64,000 bases of DNA from CAYPEK01 sp964409645 (GTDB lineage Bacteria; UBP15; UBA6099). The position numbers were made by a program, and so were the translations under genes. Of the stretch, positions 44,371 through 53,482 are shown in pieces (position 1 is the first letter of the stretch; every line of letters begins with the position of its first letter). The stretch spans positions 1-64,000 of the forward strand of contig CAYPEK010000004.1 of assembly GCA_964409645.1 (NCBI GenBank), given 5' to 3'. The notes under the pieces are model-generated. The model was not told the DNA's origin and ran no database searches. It saw only the letters and a list, made by a program, of their open reading frames with translations.

Positions 44371-46113
44371 TCATTTTTCAGCGTTTTTTAACCGCCAGAC
44401 TTCGAACTCGCCTATCGTTCTCACCTTTGTGTAGTTCCGGCACACAAATGCGTTTATCGGGTCCTTCGCGGGGTCGTCGGAATAAAAATACGGTTTCGAT
44501 CCGGCCTTCATCCCGATAAACTCCGCAGGTCGCTTTATCCGTATCGCGTACTCCGGAGTTCTTCCGTGCTTAACCATGTCGCGGATCATCCGCTCGCGCA
44601 GGCTCACCGGCCACTGCCGCACCACCCACATCGTTTCAAGCGCCGGCGTTGTACCCGTCAGATAGTGAATCATCGGAATTTTCTCGTATGCGAGCAGCCG
44701 GTCACCGCGCTTCAGCCTCGGCGACATATACTTCAACAGGTCCTCGACCATTTTGACTCTTGTTTTCGTCGAATAGACTCCGTCGAGTTTTCCGTATGTG
44801 AAACGCGTGTCCAGCCGCGTCAAATCCCCGTCCCGATAGCTCGATTTCACGTTCCCCGCGATCAGGCACACGCCGACCGCCGCCAGAATACACACGAAAG
44901 CCGCCTTTGCGGCAAATGCTCCCTCCGCTTTGTCTTTCATGACCGCGCGATATCCGAATAAAACGCCGAACAGCAACAGCGCCGGAAGGATGTTCGACGC
45001 GCTCGTCCAGCCCGTCGTTGACACGAATCCCGCTATGAGCCAGCACGCTAAAGCAATGACGAATGCGAGCGCATGGAGGTTCCGGCCGTCTTTCTTTTCA
45101 GCACACGCCAGCCCCGCCACGGCCGCCATAACCGACACGGCACACAACTCCTCACACATCGCCGCAAAATCCCTGCGCGAAAGATAGAAGCAGTAAGCTG
45201 CCGCAACCGCGGCGGTGAAGACCGCCGCTCCGACTTTTCCAGCCGGAATCGGCCGCTTTACGATTGCGGGCAGAAAAGCGAGTCCGATGAAAACAACCTG
45301 CGGAAGACTCCGCACGAATATTTTCAAAAGCCATATCGAGAGCGACAAATGCCGGCTTTCCATTCCGTTCGCATACAAACTGTTCGAAAGCACGTCCCGG
45401 CAGTCCCTGATGAAGTACGGCGTCAATCCCGATAGATGAACCACCGCCGCCGCGCAAACCATAAGCACTGTCGCCGTCGCGAAGAACCACGCCGCCGCCA
45501 CCGCCCCGCTTTTCCATCTTTCTGAGCGAAACATCACCGGTAGAAAGATAACGAACGCCGGCACGACCGCGAAAAGTGGCAGATAACAGAACGCCGCGAG
45601 AAAGAAAGCCGTCCCGCCGAAAATACCCCAAAGCCTCCTGCCGGAAACCTTTTTCGCCTCCGCGCCGCGAATGAACCCGCCGATGCTCACAAAAACAAAC
45701 GCGACCGCCATCGACGAATATCCGGGTGTCCACAGGTGAAATACGTTAGACATTATTACCACCGCGCACGCAACATTGAGAACCGCGGCATCGACATGCT
45801 TTTTCACCGACGAATAAAGGAAAACAACTCCGAATATGTGAAGCGCGAAACCGAGATATCTGAACGCAAGCACGCCGCCGTCGCCGGGAAGCAGCTTCAT
45901 CACCGGCCAGAGAAGTATGTCGAAGCACCGCACGACATTATGAATCTCGTCTCTGAACGGAAGGTCTCCGAGAATGTACCTCAACGGCGATGTGAGATAG
46001 ATACCCTCGTCCGTCAGGTCCAGTCCGAACCTGAGCCGCCACAATCCGATCACCGCGACCGCAACCGGCAGAAGAAACAAAAAATTGAATTTTCTCCCCG
46101 TTACACCGCTCAT
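44371..46113 (-). CDS. Multi-pass GT-C-like membrane glycosyltransferase
   Basis: 580 residues with about ten to twelve TM segments and a soluble C-terminal domain of ~130 residues. After TM1 the sequence LDLTDEGIYLTSPLRYILGDLPFRDE is the acidic first-loop motif typical of GT-C enzymes that take sugar from a polyprenyl phosphate. Acceptor unknown. The start at 46113 gives a basic N-terminus followed directly by TM1; ATG 46182 adds 23 residues and has a GGGG ahead of it, so it is possible. The gene diverges from a Wzx-like flippase and lies near a GtrB-like GT2, which could supply its donor. Confidence 0.75.
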   Translation of the reverse strand: MSGVTGRKFNFLFLLPVAVAVIGLWRLRFGLDLTDEGIYLTSPLRYILGDLPFRDEIHNVVRCFDILLWPVMKLLPGDGGVLAFRYLGFALHIFGVVFLYSSVKKHVDAAVLNVACAVVIMSNVFHLWTPGYSSMAVAFVFVSIGGFIRGAEAKKVSGRRLWGIFGGTAFFLAAFCYLPLFAVVPAFVIFLPVMFRSERWKSGAVAAAWFFATATVLMVCAAAVVHLSGLTPYFIRDCRDVLSNSLYANGMESRHLSLSIWLLKIFVRSLPQVVFIGLAFLPAIVKRPIPAGKVGAAVFTAAVAAAYCFYLSRRDFAAMCEELCAVSVMAAVAGLACAEKKDGRNLHALAFVIALACWLIAGFVSTTGWTSASNILPALLLFGVLFGYRAVMKDKAEGAFAAKAAFVCILAAVGVCLIAGNVKSSYRDGDLTRLDTRFTYGKLDGVYSTKTRVKMVEDLLKYMSPRLKRGDRLLAYEKIPMIHYLTGTTPALETMWVVRQWPVSLRERMIRDMVKHGRTPEYAIRIKRPAEFIGMKAGSKPYFYSDDPAKDPINAFVCRNYTKVRTIGEFEVWRLKNAEK

Positions 46114-46235
46114 CTCGTAGCCGGAAACTCCCCGCGAAAGATTAGAAGATGTATGATAACACAAATCAATATAGGTCGCCATTAACCCCGCCGCCGTTTC
46201 ATATACGCCCGCAATTATGCTACACTTCCAAAACT

Positions 46236-47804
46236 ATGGAAGCCGACACCGGCAGACACGACGGCGACAAGGCGGCTCATTTTCTATCGGGCAGCACGGC
46301 GCTACTCGCGGCATCCCTTCTTTCGGGGACACTGTCTTTCGCGTGGACGGTTCTCATGTCGCGTCTGCTCGGCCCGGAGGGATACGGATTCGTCGGCCCG
46401 TTCCTGAACGCATTCTGGATGCTGACCGCCGCGCTCACTCTCGGCATTCCGCACGCCATGGCGACGTTCATATCGGACCGCCATCACGAGGACCCCGCCG
46501 AGGCGAAGCGGGTTATGGCGCAGGGGATGTGGTTGCTGTTCGTCATTGCGGGTCTTTTCACCGCCGCGGCCGTCGCGGGAATCCTCACGGCCGTCGCCGC
46601 CCACAGGATCAGCCGCCTGATGGCCGCCCTCTCGCTGGTCATGCTCGCCGCCCTCCTCGGTCGCCAGTTCTATATGGGCATGTTCGCCGTCATGGCCGGC
46701 CTGCAGAAATACACCGTGCTCGCAATCAGTAACAGTTCCTACTCCATCCTGATGCTGTCGTGCTCGATAGTTTTCGTGATCGCGGCGCGGCGCTACTACC
46801 CGGGCAGCACGGACGCCTGTATCATCGCGGGCGCGGCCGGCATCGGCGCGGCCGCCGTCATTCAGTACATTCTTTCACTTTTCATAGTCAAGTTCGCGGG
46901 CGTGAGCGCATCCAGCCTGTTCGCGTGGAAATCCGCCGGAGGCGGCGCGCGACGCCTGTTGCTGTTCGGACTCCCCTCCGCAATCGCAATGATCGCGGGC
47001 TCGAACCTCTCGTACATCCCGCCGGTCGCGGTTTCCTTCTTCGCGCACAAATTCGGCGTCTTCGGCGCGACGCAGGCGCAGAACGCAGTCCACGCTGGCT
47101 GGTTCAGCGGCGGGTTCACTTACGCGCTCGCGCCGATGCTCATCGTCGGGATGGTGTTCGCGATCGTGCCAGCGGTTTCGGAGGCGGAATCGCAGGGCAA
47201 CCACGCGCTCATGCAGCGGTACTTCGATCTCGCTGTCAAATACTGCGTCACAATCATGCTCTATGTAATGTCCGTGTACGTCGTGTTCGCGGGCCGTATA
47301 GTCGAGCTTTTCAGCGGCGGCAAATTCCCGGAAGCAACTATGGGGCCGCTGACGACGACTCTCGCGGCGGGCATGTGCATTTGCATGATGATTATGCTGA
47401 TGTGTAACATCCTGATCGGCACCAAGAGGCCGGTGGCGCCGGCCGTCGCGACTACGGTTATTCTTGTGGCGGAAGTGGCGGCCCTCGCCGCCGCGGGCGT
47501 CGGGCGCGGCTCGATCTTCATCGCCGCCGCCGCCTTTGATGCAACCGTGCTTATCGGGTTCGCGTTTCTCGCCGTATATCTGAAGGTGAAGGTCGGCCTG
47601 AGCTGGTCGTGGTCGGCGCTGCCGAGACCTCTCGCGGCGGGCGCGGCCACCGCGCTGCTGACAAAACTTATACCACTTCACGGCAACCTGTTCATGATCG
47701 CCGCGGCGGCCTCGCTGCCTTGCTATTTCGCAATCCTTTATCTGATCGGCGGTATTAAGAAAGAGGAACTGAAAATGTTCCGTGGCGGTAAAGCGCAGTC
47801 GTAA
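46236..47804 (+). CDS. Polysaccharide flippase, MOP/MATE superfamily (Wzx-like)
   Basis: 522 residues, about 12-14 TM helices. The N-terminus (FLSGSTALLAASLLSGTLSFAWTVLMSRLLGPEGYGFVGPF) is the recognisable start of MOP-type polysaccharide exporters. Members flip lipid-linked oligosaccharides across the inner membrane. Its position beside GT-C and GT2 genes suggests a surface-glycan role. No ribosome site; a TATGCT lies 14 bases before the ATG. Confidence 0.85.
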   Translation: MEADTGRHDGDKAAHFLSGSTALLAASLLSGTLSFAWTVLMSRLLGPEGYGFVGPFLNAFWMLTAALTLGIPHAMATFISDRHHEDPAEAKRVMAQGMWLLFVIAGLFTAAAVAGILTAVAAHRISRLMAALSLVMLAALLGRQFYMGMFAVMAGLQKYTVLAISNSSYSILMLSCSIVFVIAARRYYPGSTDACIIAGAAGIGAAAVIQYILSLFIVKFAGVSASSLFAWKSAGGGARRLLLFGLPSAIAMIAGSNLSYIPPVAVSFFAHKFGVFGATQAQNAVHAGWFSGGFTYALAPMLIVGMVFAIVPAVSEAESQGNHALMQRYFDLAVKYCVTIMLYVMSVYVVFAGRIVELFSGGKFPEATMGPLTTTLAAGMCICMMIMLMCNILIGTKRPVAPAVATTVILVAEVAALAAAGVGRGSIFIAAAAFDATVLIGFAFLAVYLKVKVGLSWSWSALPRPLAAGAATALLTKLIPLHGNLFMIAAAASLPCYFAILYLIGGIKKEELKMFRGGKAQS

Positions 47805-47817
47805 AAAGCCTCACGCG

Positions 47818-48804
47818 CTACTTCTCTTCTTCCTTCTTTGAGTCACGTTCGAGCAACCGCTCAATCCTGCGCGTACGCATCTGCACACGGTACGTTTCCT
47901 TGCGCAACGCGGCGATTTGCAGCGAAATTATGCCGAGCGTGACAATCTGTATGCCCGCAAGAACGAGCAGCACCATAAGAGTCATCAGCGGTCGCGTCGG
48001 GTTCAGCGTCCCGAGATACCGCATGGCGGCGATGCCCACGCCGGCCGTCAGCCCCAAGAAAAGAAGGATGAACCCTATCGTCCCGAAAATCATCATCGGC
48101 CGTTCCGAGAACGAAAACAGGAGATGTGTGAGCGACGTCGCCCGCATTTTGAACTTCGAGCGTCCGGCCTTGCGGCCTCGCAGGTGCGCCGGAATCTCGT
48201 GGATGCGCAGCCCGAGCGCCGTCGCCTTCGAGAGTATTTCGAGATGTATTTCCTTCTTATCTTCGTAGAGGTCGAGCGATTCGAGCGCCTCGCGCCTGTA
48301 CGCGCGCAGTACCGAACTGAGCGTCGTGAACCGGCCGCCCATCGCGAAACTCAGCACCACGTTTCCTGCGCGGCTGACGAAGTGCCTCAGCGGCGGCACA
48401 TCCTTCACCGTCCCGCCGGGCATGTACGGCGAGCCGAGAACAATGTCCGCCTCCGGGTACGCCCGCAGATAGTCGTACATCCTGCGGAGGTGGTCCGGGC
48501 TGTAGCTGAGATCGAAGTCGGTCGTTGCGATTATCTCGCCGCGTGCGGCCTCGAAACCGGTTCGCAGCGCCTTCCCACGGCCCGCGTTGCGCGGGTACGA
48601 CACGACGCGCAGCCACGGCCTGTCCACTTCGAGCGCGCGCGCCGCCGCAAGCGTGCCGTCCGTGCTCCCGTCGTTGACAATTATCAACTCCCACGGCTCC
48701 GGCATCCCGTCCATCGCCTCGGCGATCATCGTCACCGTCCGGCTGACGTTGGCCTCTTCGTTGTACATCGGACTGACTATGCTCAGTCCGATTCTCTCTT
48801 CCAT
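47818..48804 (-). CDS. GT2 glycosyltransferase with C-terminal TM pair (GtrB/ArnC-like)
   Basis: 328 residues from the ATG at 48804, which has GGAGAGAGG upstream. GT-A core: LSIVSPMYNEEANVSRTV, ELIIVNDGSTDGTLAAA, NAGRGKALRTGFEAARGEIIATTDFDLSYSP, VLGSPYMPGG. Two TM helices follow (MIFGTIGFILLFLGLTAGVGIAA and LMTLMVLLVLAGIQIVTLGII), then a basic coiled tail. This layout charges undecaprenyl phosphate with a sugar at the inner face of the membrane, the donor for GT-C enzymes such as its neighbours. It converges with the flippase gene, 13 bp apart. Confidence 0.9.
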   Translation of the reverse strand: MEERIGLSIVSPMYNEEANVSRTVTMIAEAMDGMPEPWELIIVNDGSTDGTLAAARALEVDRPWLRVVSYPRNAGRGKALRTGFEAARGEIIATTDFDLSYSPDHLRRMYDYLRAYPEADIVLGSPYMPGGTVKDVPPLRHFVSRAGNVVLSFAMGGRFTTLSSVLRAYRREALESLDLYEDKKEIHLEILSKATALGLRIHEIPAHLRGRKAGRSKFKMRATSLTHLLFSFSERPMMIFGTIGFILLFLGLTAGVGIAAMRYLGTLNPTRPLMTLMVLLVLAGIQIVTLGIISLQIAALRKETYRVQMRTRRIERLLERDSKKEEEK

Positions 48805-48887
48805 TGCGCGTGCCTCTCTCCGTTTCGCATTTCGAATTATAGCCCATTCCGGCCCGGACATGAATACGTCGCGTGACGTCTGCACGC

Positions 48888-48916
48888 TTGATCGACCCCG
48901 CCGCACGGATTAGAAT
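48888..48916 (+). promoter_or_regulatory. Promoter of the secreted propeller gene, leaderless start likely
   Basis: TTGATC at 48888-48893, a 17-bp spacer and TAGAAT at 48911-48916. The ATG at 48923 lies six bases after the -10 box with no ribosome site, so transcription would begin at or next to the start codon. Confidence 0.65.
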
Positions 48917-48922
48917 TTGATT

Positions 48923-49888
48923 ATGAAAAAGATAACCCGAACAATTTCAATATTTTTCGTTGCGCTTGCGGCTCTCACCGCGCCCGCTTTCGCTTTCAGC
49001 GATCAGCCGGAGCAGTTCGACCCGACATCACTCTACGAAATCAAGGAAAGCCCATCGACAGGCTTCTTCCAGTATGTGATCTCGGCGTCGGTCGAGGAAA
49101 ACACGGACAACCTTTTCGTCATAGCGGGGCCGCCCGACGGCATCGAGGTCTATTACAGGATGGACGGACTTTTCAAACGGCAGATTTCGCTTCCGGCAAG
49201 CGTCGGCGCGAAAGACCGCGTCGTTCCATGCGCGGGCAGAATATGGCTCCTCTCAAGCGGCAAACTTCTAGAAATCGACCGAAAGAACAAAGTCGTGACG
49301 CCGTCCAACCTACCCTCGCCTCTCCCGGAACGCATCGGCGAAATCCTCTGCGACTCGTCCGAAAGACTCATCGTTACCGACGGCGACGGGAAGGAAATCC
49401 GCCGGTACGACAAGAAGGGCGCGCAGGACCTCCAGATAGGCGGCTCGCAGACATCGGTTGTCGATAAGCAAACTGAAAAGCAGGCGCCCGTACCGATGCC
49501 GTACAAAAAAATCTCATACATAACGACGGATCAGTTCGGAAGAATATTCATCTTCGACGCTGTGAAGTGCGCCGTGTTCCCGTTCGACCAGAAAGCGCGC
49601 GCGTTGCCTTCGCTGCCGAAATCGGATTTTCAGGACGTTTCGTTTCCGTGCGATTCACCTTCGTTCGCGGTGGACGCCGACCGCAATCTGTGGTTCATAA
49701 ACTCGCTTCAGAACTCGATCGACGGCTACGATTCGTTCGGGACGTTGAAGAAAAGAATATACGCAAACACCGACAACGGGCCGAGGTTCATAACCCCGTC
49801 GCGCATCTTCATCGACTCGAAAAACAGACTGTACGTGATCGACCGCGCGTCGGCGTCCATTAAAGTTTTCGACCTCAACCGGAAGTAA
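48923..49888 (+). CDS. Secreted beta-propeller (NHL/SMP-30-like) protein
   Basis: 321 residues with a Sec signal peptide (ITRTISIFFVALAALTAPAFAF). The mature part has propeller-type repeats, for example SERLIVTDGDGKEIRRYDKKG, FGRIFIFDAVKCAVFPFD, DRNLWFINSLQNSIDGYDSFG and KNRLYVIDRASASIKVFDLN. These resemble NHL repeats, which usually bind partners rather than catalyse. Periplasmic or extracellular. Function unknown. Confidence 0.75.
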   Translation: MKKITRTISIFFVALAALTAPAFAFSDQPEQFDPTSLYEIKESPSTGFFQYVISASVEENTDNLFVIAGPPDGIEVYYRMDGLFKRQISLPASVGAKDRVVPCAGRIWLLSSGKLLEIDRKNKVVTPSNLPSPLPERIGEILCDSSERLIVTDGDGKEIRRYDKKGAQDLQIGGSQTSVVDKQTEKQAPVPMPYKKISYITTDQFGRIFIFDAVKCAVFPFDQKARALPSLPKSDFQDVSFPCDSPSFAVDADRNLWFINSLQNSIDGYDSFGTLKKRIYANTDNGPRFITPSRIFIDSKNRLYVIDRASASIKVFDLNRK

Positions 49889-49972
49889 TGTTGAGCGGCA
49901 ACCTAAAAAAATTGGCCGCATCCGCGGTTTGTGGTTTATAATAATGTTCTGTATCAAAAGTTCCGATACGTA

Positions 49973-49994
49973 GGGGCACGTTGCACGTGTTCCC
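49973..49994. repeat. REP-like hairpin upstream of the ADP-ribosylglycohydrolase gene
   Basis: GGGGCACGT, loop TGC, ACGTG then TTCCC, preceded by ACGTAG. The lead-in resembles the TGTAGGGC start of the hairpin near 62900. A TATAAT at 49937-49942 upstream may be the gene's -10 box. Confidence 0.45.
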
Positions 49995-50023
49995 TTTAAG
50001 CAAATGGCCTGTTACCTTCAGGC

Positions 50024-51004
50024 ATGTTTGAGGAAACGCTGAAAATGCACAGCAAAGGTCAGACAGACCCGTCCAAATTCGAAGGCTGCCTGTTGGGGCT
50101 CGCGATCGGCGATGCGCTCGGCATGCCGTTCGAGGGCTGGCGCGCGTCGTCCATACGCAGTCGCCTCGGGCATGGCGTGGACGACTTCATGTCCAGCACC
50201 GAGCACGGCCTGCGCGCCGGACAGTGGACGGACGACACGAAGATGGCGCTGCAACTTGCTCGCAGCATTATCCGCAGCAGCGGCCGTGTCGATCCTGAGG
50301 ACATCGCCCGCGCGTACCTCGAATGGTTCGACTCCGGCGACCTGCGCGGCATCGGCCGCACGACCGCGGAATCCATACTGCGCCTGAAAAAGGGCGTCCC
50401 GTGGAGCGAGAGCGGCAAAGCAGGAGAGTATGCTGCCGGTAACGGAACCGCCATGCGCGTTGCGCCGATCGGGTTGCTGCATTGCAACAACTATGAAAAG
50501 ATGCTCGAAGACGCGCGCGCGGACGCCGTCATCACCCACAACAACCCGGAGGCGGTCGCGGGCAGCCAAGCGGTGGCGTTCTTCATCGCGCGCGGAGTCA
50601 ACCAGCCAGACACCGGCGAGGCGCGGATCGACCTGATCGACGAGTGTGTAAAACTCATCGGGCCGTGCAAAGTTGCCGATAAGCTAATCCAAGCGGGCAA
50701 GATGCTGAAGGAAGGGCTCCCCGCCGGCACCGCCATCGGCGCGCTCGGCACGGGAGGTTACGTCGTCGAGACAGTAGCGAGCGCCGTCTTCTGCTTCCTC
50801 AAGACGCCGGACAACTTCGAGGCCACCGTCACCGCCGCAGTGATGGGCGGCGACGACTCCGACACCACGGGCGCCGTCGCGGGCGCGATCTCGGGCGCGT
50901 GGAACGGCACGTGGGGCATCCCCCGCCGATGGATCGAGCGCGTCGAGGACTCCGAAGAAATCCGCAGTATCGCCGGACGCCTCTTCAGCTTCCTTCAGAG
51001 CTGA
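50024..51004 (+). CDS. ADP-ribosylglycohydrolase family protein (DraG-like)
   Basis: 326 residues. FEGCLLGLAIGDALGMPFEGW opens the ARH fold; GQWTDDTKMALQLA carries the first metal-binding T-D-D set; AGNGTAMRVAPIGLL is central; and AVMGGDDSDTTGAVAGAISGA is the second metal site (DxDT). The family removes ADP-ribose from arginine or other residues of proteins using two Mg or Mn ions. Target unknown; no nitrogenase or DraT gene nearby. ATG 50024 used; 50045 is a possible start. Confidence 0.9.
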   Translation: MFEETLKMHSKGQTDPSKFEGCLLGLAIGDALGMPFEGWRASSIRSRLGHGVDDFMSSTEHGLRAGQWTDDTKMALQLARSIIRSSGRVDPEDIARAYLEWFDSGDLRGIGRTTAESILRLKKGVPWSESGKAGEYAAGNGTAMRVAPIGLLHCNNYEKMLEDARADAVITHNNPEAVAGSQAVAFFIARGVNQPDTGEARIDLIDECVKLIGPCKVADKLIQAGKMLKEGLPAGTAIGALGTGGYVVETVASAVFCFLKTPDNFEATVTAAVMGGDDSDTTGAVAGAISGAWNGTWGIPRRWIERVEDSEEIRSIAGRLFSFLQS

Positions 51005-51045
51005 GAAACCACACTTTTATCCAAATCGCAATTTCGAATGGAAAC

Positions 51046-52419
51046 TTACTCGTCTTCGAGCATTCCATAGCGCTTCATTTTGTTATAGAGGGTGATGCGG
51101 GTAATGCCGAGGCGTTGCGCGGTCTTGTCGCGGCTGCCGTTGAATTCGCCGAGCACCGCACGGATGACTCGCGCCTCGTACTCCTCGACAGCCGTCTTGA
51201 GCGTAACCGTCTGCGGCAGGAAGTTCTTGAACTGCACCGGCGCGTCCGGCCGCGCGATCTTCGTCGGCAGGTTGCTTACCTGTATCTCTTTGCCGTGTGT
51301 CAGGATTACGACACGTTCGATGGTGTTTTCGAGTTCGCGCACATTGCCCGGCCAGTGGTACGCACATAGTTTCTCCATCGCCTCGTCGCTGATCACCGTG
51401 ATGTCCCGCCGGTTTTCGCGCGCGTAACGTTCGAGAAACGCGTTCGCGAGAATCGGAACATCCTCCGGGCGCTCGCGCAGCGGCGGCAGGTGGATCGGTA
51501 TGACGTTGATGCGGAAATAGAGATCGTCTCTGAACTTGCCGGCCGCCACCGCTTTCTCCAGATCGACGTTAGTGGCGCAAATCAGCCGGATGTCCACGCT
51601 GATCCGTTTGTCGCCGCCGAGCCGCGTTATCTCGCGGTCCTGTATGACATTGAGCAATTTAGCCTGTGTTGCGAGCGAGAGGTTGCCCACCTCGTCGAGA
51701 AAAAGCACGCCGCCGCCTGCCTGCTCGAAGCGACCGGCCTGACTGCTCGTCGCGCCCGTATAAGCGCCCTTCTCGTGGCCGAACAGTTCGCTTTCCAGCA
51801 ACGTCTCCGGAAGCGCCGCGCAGTCAACTTTGACGAACGGCTTGTCCTTCCGCGGGCTGCGCCGGTGCAGCGCGCGCGCGACGAGGTCCTTGCCGGTGCC
51901 CGTCTCGCCCTCTATCATCACGTTGGCTTCCGCGTCCGACACCGCCTCGATCCGCTCGAACACTTTACGCATCGCGAAGCTGCGCCCGATTATGTTGTCG
52001 AGTTCGTATTGTTTATTGAGCTGCCGCCGCAACTCTATGTTTTCGTCGAGCAGTTCGAGCCGGTTCGCTATCCGGTTCAGAACGATCTTCAACTCTTCCA
52101 TCGAGCACGGCTTGAGTAGGTAATCCTCCGCGCCACGCTTCATCGCCTCGACGGCATCCTCGACGGTGCCGTACCCGGTGAGGATGACCACGCCCGTGGA
52201 CGGCGAAGCCTTCTTAATGCCGTTAAGCAACTCCATTCCGCTCTCGCCGGGCAGGTTGACGTCCAGAACGGCTATGTCCGCGCCGTGCCGCGATAGAAGC
52301 TGCATCGCCTCCGCCGCGTCCGTCGCGGGAAGCACCTCGTACCCCTCGTTCGCGAGGCACTCCGTCAGCGAATTGCGGACGAACGGATCGTCGTCCACCA
52401 CGAGCACGGAACGCTTCAT
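51046..52419 (-). CDS. NtrC-family sigma-54-dependent response regulator
   Basis: 457 residues: receiver (phospho-acceptor Asp53 in IAVLDVNLPGE), AAA+ domain (Walker A EGETGTGKDLVARALH; ESELFGHEKGAYTGA with Tyr in the GAFTGA sigma-54 loop; Walker B GGGVLFLDEVGN; arginine finger region RFRxDLYFRIN-like FRDDLYFRINVIPI), and a Fis-type HTH (DKTAQRLGITRITLYNKMKRYG). It should activate a -12/-24 promoter when phosphorylated. It overlaps its partner kinase gene by four bases (ATGA), so the pair is a cognate system. GGAGGTGA precedes the ATG. Confidence 0.95.
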   Translation of the reverse strand: MKRSVLVVDDDPFVRNSLTECLANEGYEVLPATDAAEAMQLLSRHGADIAVLDVNLPGESGMELLNGIKKASPSTGVVILTGYGTVEDAVEAMKRGAEDYLLKPCSMEELKIVLNRIANRLELLDENIELRRQLNKQYELDNIIGRSFAMRKVFERIEAVSDAEANVMIEGETGTGKDLVARALHRRSPRKDKPFVKVDCAALPETLLESELFGHEKGAYTGATSSQAGRFEQAGGGVLFLDEVGNLSLATQAKLLNVIQDREITRLGGDKRISVDIRLICATNVDLEKAVAAGKFRDDLYFRINVIPIHLPPLRERPEDVPILANAFLERYARENRRDITVISDEAMEKLCAYHWPGNVRELENTIERVVILTHGKEIQVSNLPTKIARPDAPVQFKNFLPQTVTLKTAVEEYEARVIRAVLGEFNGSRDKTAQRLGITRITLYNKMKRYGMLEDE

Positions 52420-53459
52420 GAGTCACCTCCGCCGTTCCCGCGGAGCGGCACCGAAACGGTGAAAACTGAACCTTCGCCGGTCTTGCTGGCAACCGAGATG
52501 CGGCCGCCGTGGTTCTCGACGACGCGGCGCGCGGTGTAAAGCCCGATGCCTGTGCCGAGGCCCTTCTTTTTCTTCGAGAAAAACATATCGAAAACGCGAT
52601 GCAGGTCAGCCGCCGCGATGCCGTGGCCCGTGTCCCGCACCTCGATCTCCGCGTTGTCGCCCGCTAACCGGGTGCGCACCGTCAGCACACCGCCGTCCGG
52701 CATAGAGTCGAGCGCGTTTATCATCAGATTCAGAAACACCTCGTGAAGCCCCTCGCGGTCGAATCTCATGCTTTTCAGCAACGGATCGTACTCGCGGCGC
52801 ACCTCGATGCGGAACTTCGCAGCTCGCGGTTCGAGCAGAGTGAGCGCCTTGTCGAGCTCGGTGTGGAGCGCGAGATCCGCCGGCTGCGGCGCTCGCGGCC
52901 GCGCGAGCTCGAGCAGTCCCGCCGTCACGCTCCGTATCTGTTTCACCGCGTCTTTTATCACACCGCAGTATTCCGCGGTCTTCGCGTCCCCTCCGGAACG
53001 CGCCATTATCAGATCGACATAGTTCGAGATGCCGAACAGCGGATTGTTCACGTCGTGCGCGATGCTCGCGGCGAGTTTGCCGGTTGTCACCAGCCGCTCC
53101 ATCTCGACCATCCGGCTCTGCGTCCGCTCGATCAGGTGCATCATGTTATTGAACGTCTCGCCTATCTCGGTCATCGGATCACCCGCGAGGCTCTCCCTGT
53201 AAACGTCGCATGTCCGGCAGTCGAGCACCTCCTGCAGGCGGCAGCAGCCACCCTCCTCGGAAAACGTCCCCAGAAGCTGCCAGCACCGCACCCTCTCCTT
53301 GCCGTAGAGCGGGCATTTCTCTTTCTTCGCGCACTCGGTCATCATCCAGCACGTTTTAATGTCGCGGTTTTCAAACCGCACGTCGGTGCCGCCCGCGAAC
53401 GCCTTCTTCATCAGCGATGCGAGTTTCTCGTTGACTTCGGTTATCTTCCGCGATTCCAT
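52416..53459 (-). CDS. Histidine kinase with eight-Cys N-terminal sensor domain
   Basis: 347 residues, no TM segment. Residues about 35-90 hold eight Cys (37, 43, 49, 59, 72, 73, 81, 84) in TCWMMTEC, KCPLYG, RCWQLLG, GGCC and CRTCDVY. This spacing is seen in small CW-type metal or Fe-S domains fused to signalling proteins. Then comes a HAMP-like helix (EIGETFNNMMHLIERTQSRM), HisKA (GKLAASIAHDVNNPLFGISNYV) and HATPase (NLMINALDSMPDGG, DTGHGIAAADL, GTGIGLYTARRV). The sensor is probably a cytoplasmic redox or metal switch. AAGGG lies before the ATG. Flanked by its NtrC regulator and the polyferredoxin gene. Confidence 0.92.
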   Translation of the reverse strand: MESRKITEVNEKLASLMKKAFAGGTDVRFENRDIKTCWMMTECAKKEKCPLYGKERVRCWQLLGTFSEEGGCCRLQEVLDCRTCDVYRESLAGDPMTEIGETFNNMMHLIERTQSRMVEMERLVTTGKLAASIAHDVNNPLFGISNYVDLIMARSGGDAKTAEYCGVIKDAVKQIRSVTAGLLELARPRAPQPADLALHTELDKALTLLEPRAAKFRIEVRREYDPLLKSMRFDREGLHEVFLNLMINALDSMPDGGVLTVRTRLAGDNAEIEVRDTGHGIAAADLHRVFDMFFSKKKKGLGTGIGLYTARRVVENHGGRISVASKTGEGSVFTVSVPLRGNGGGDS

Positions 53460-53482
53460 CTTACCCTTGAATGCTTTCGTCG

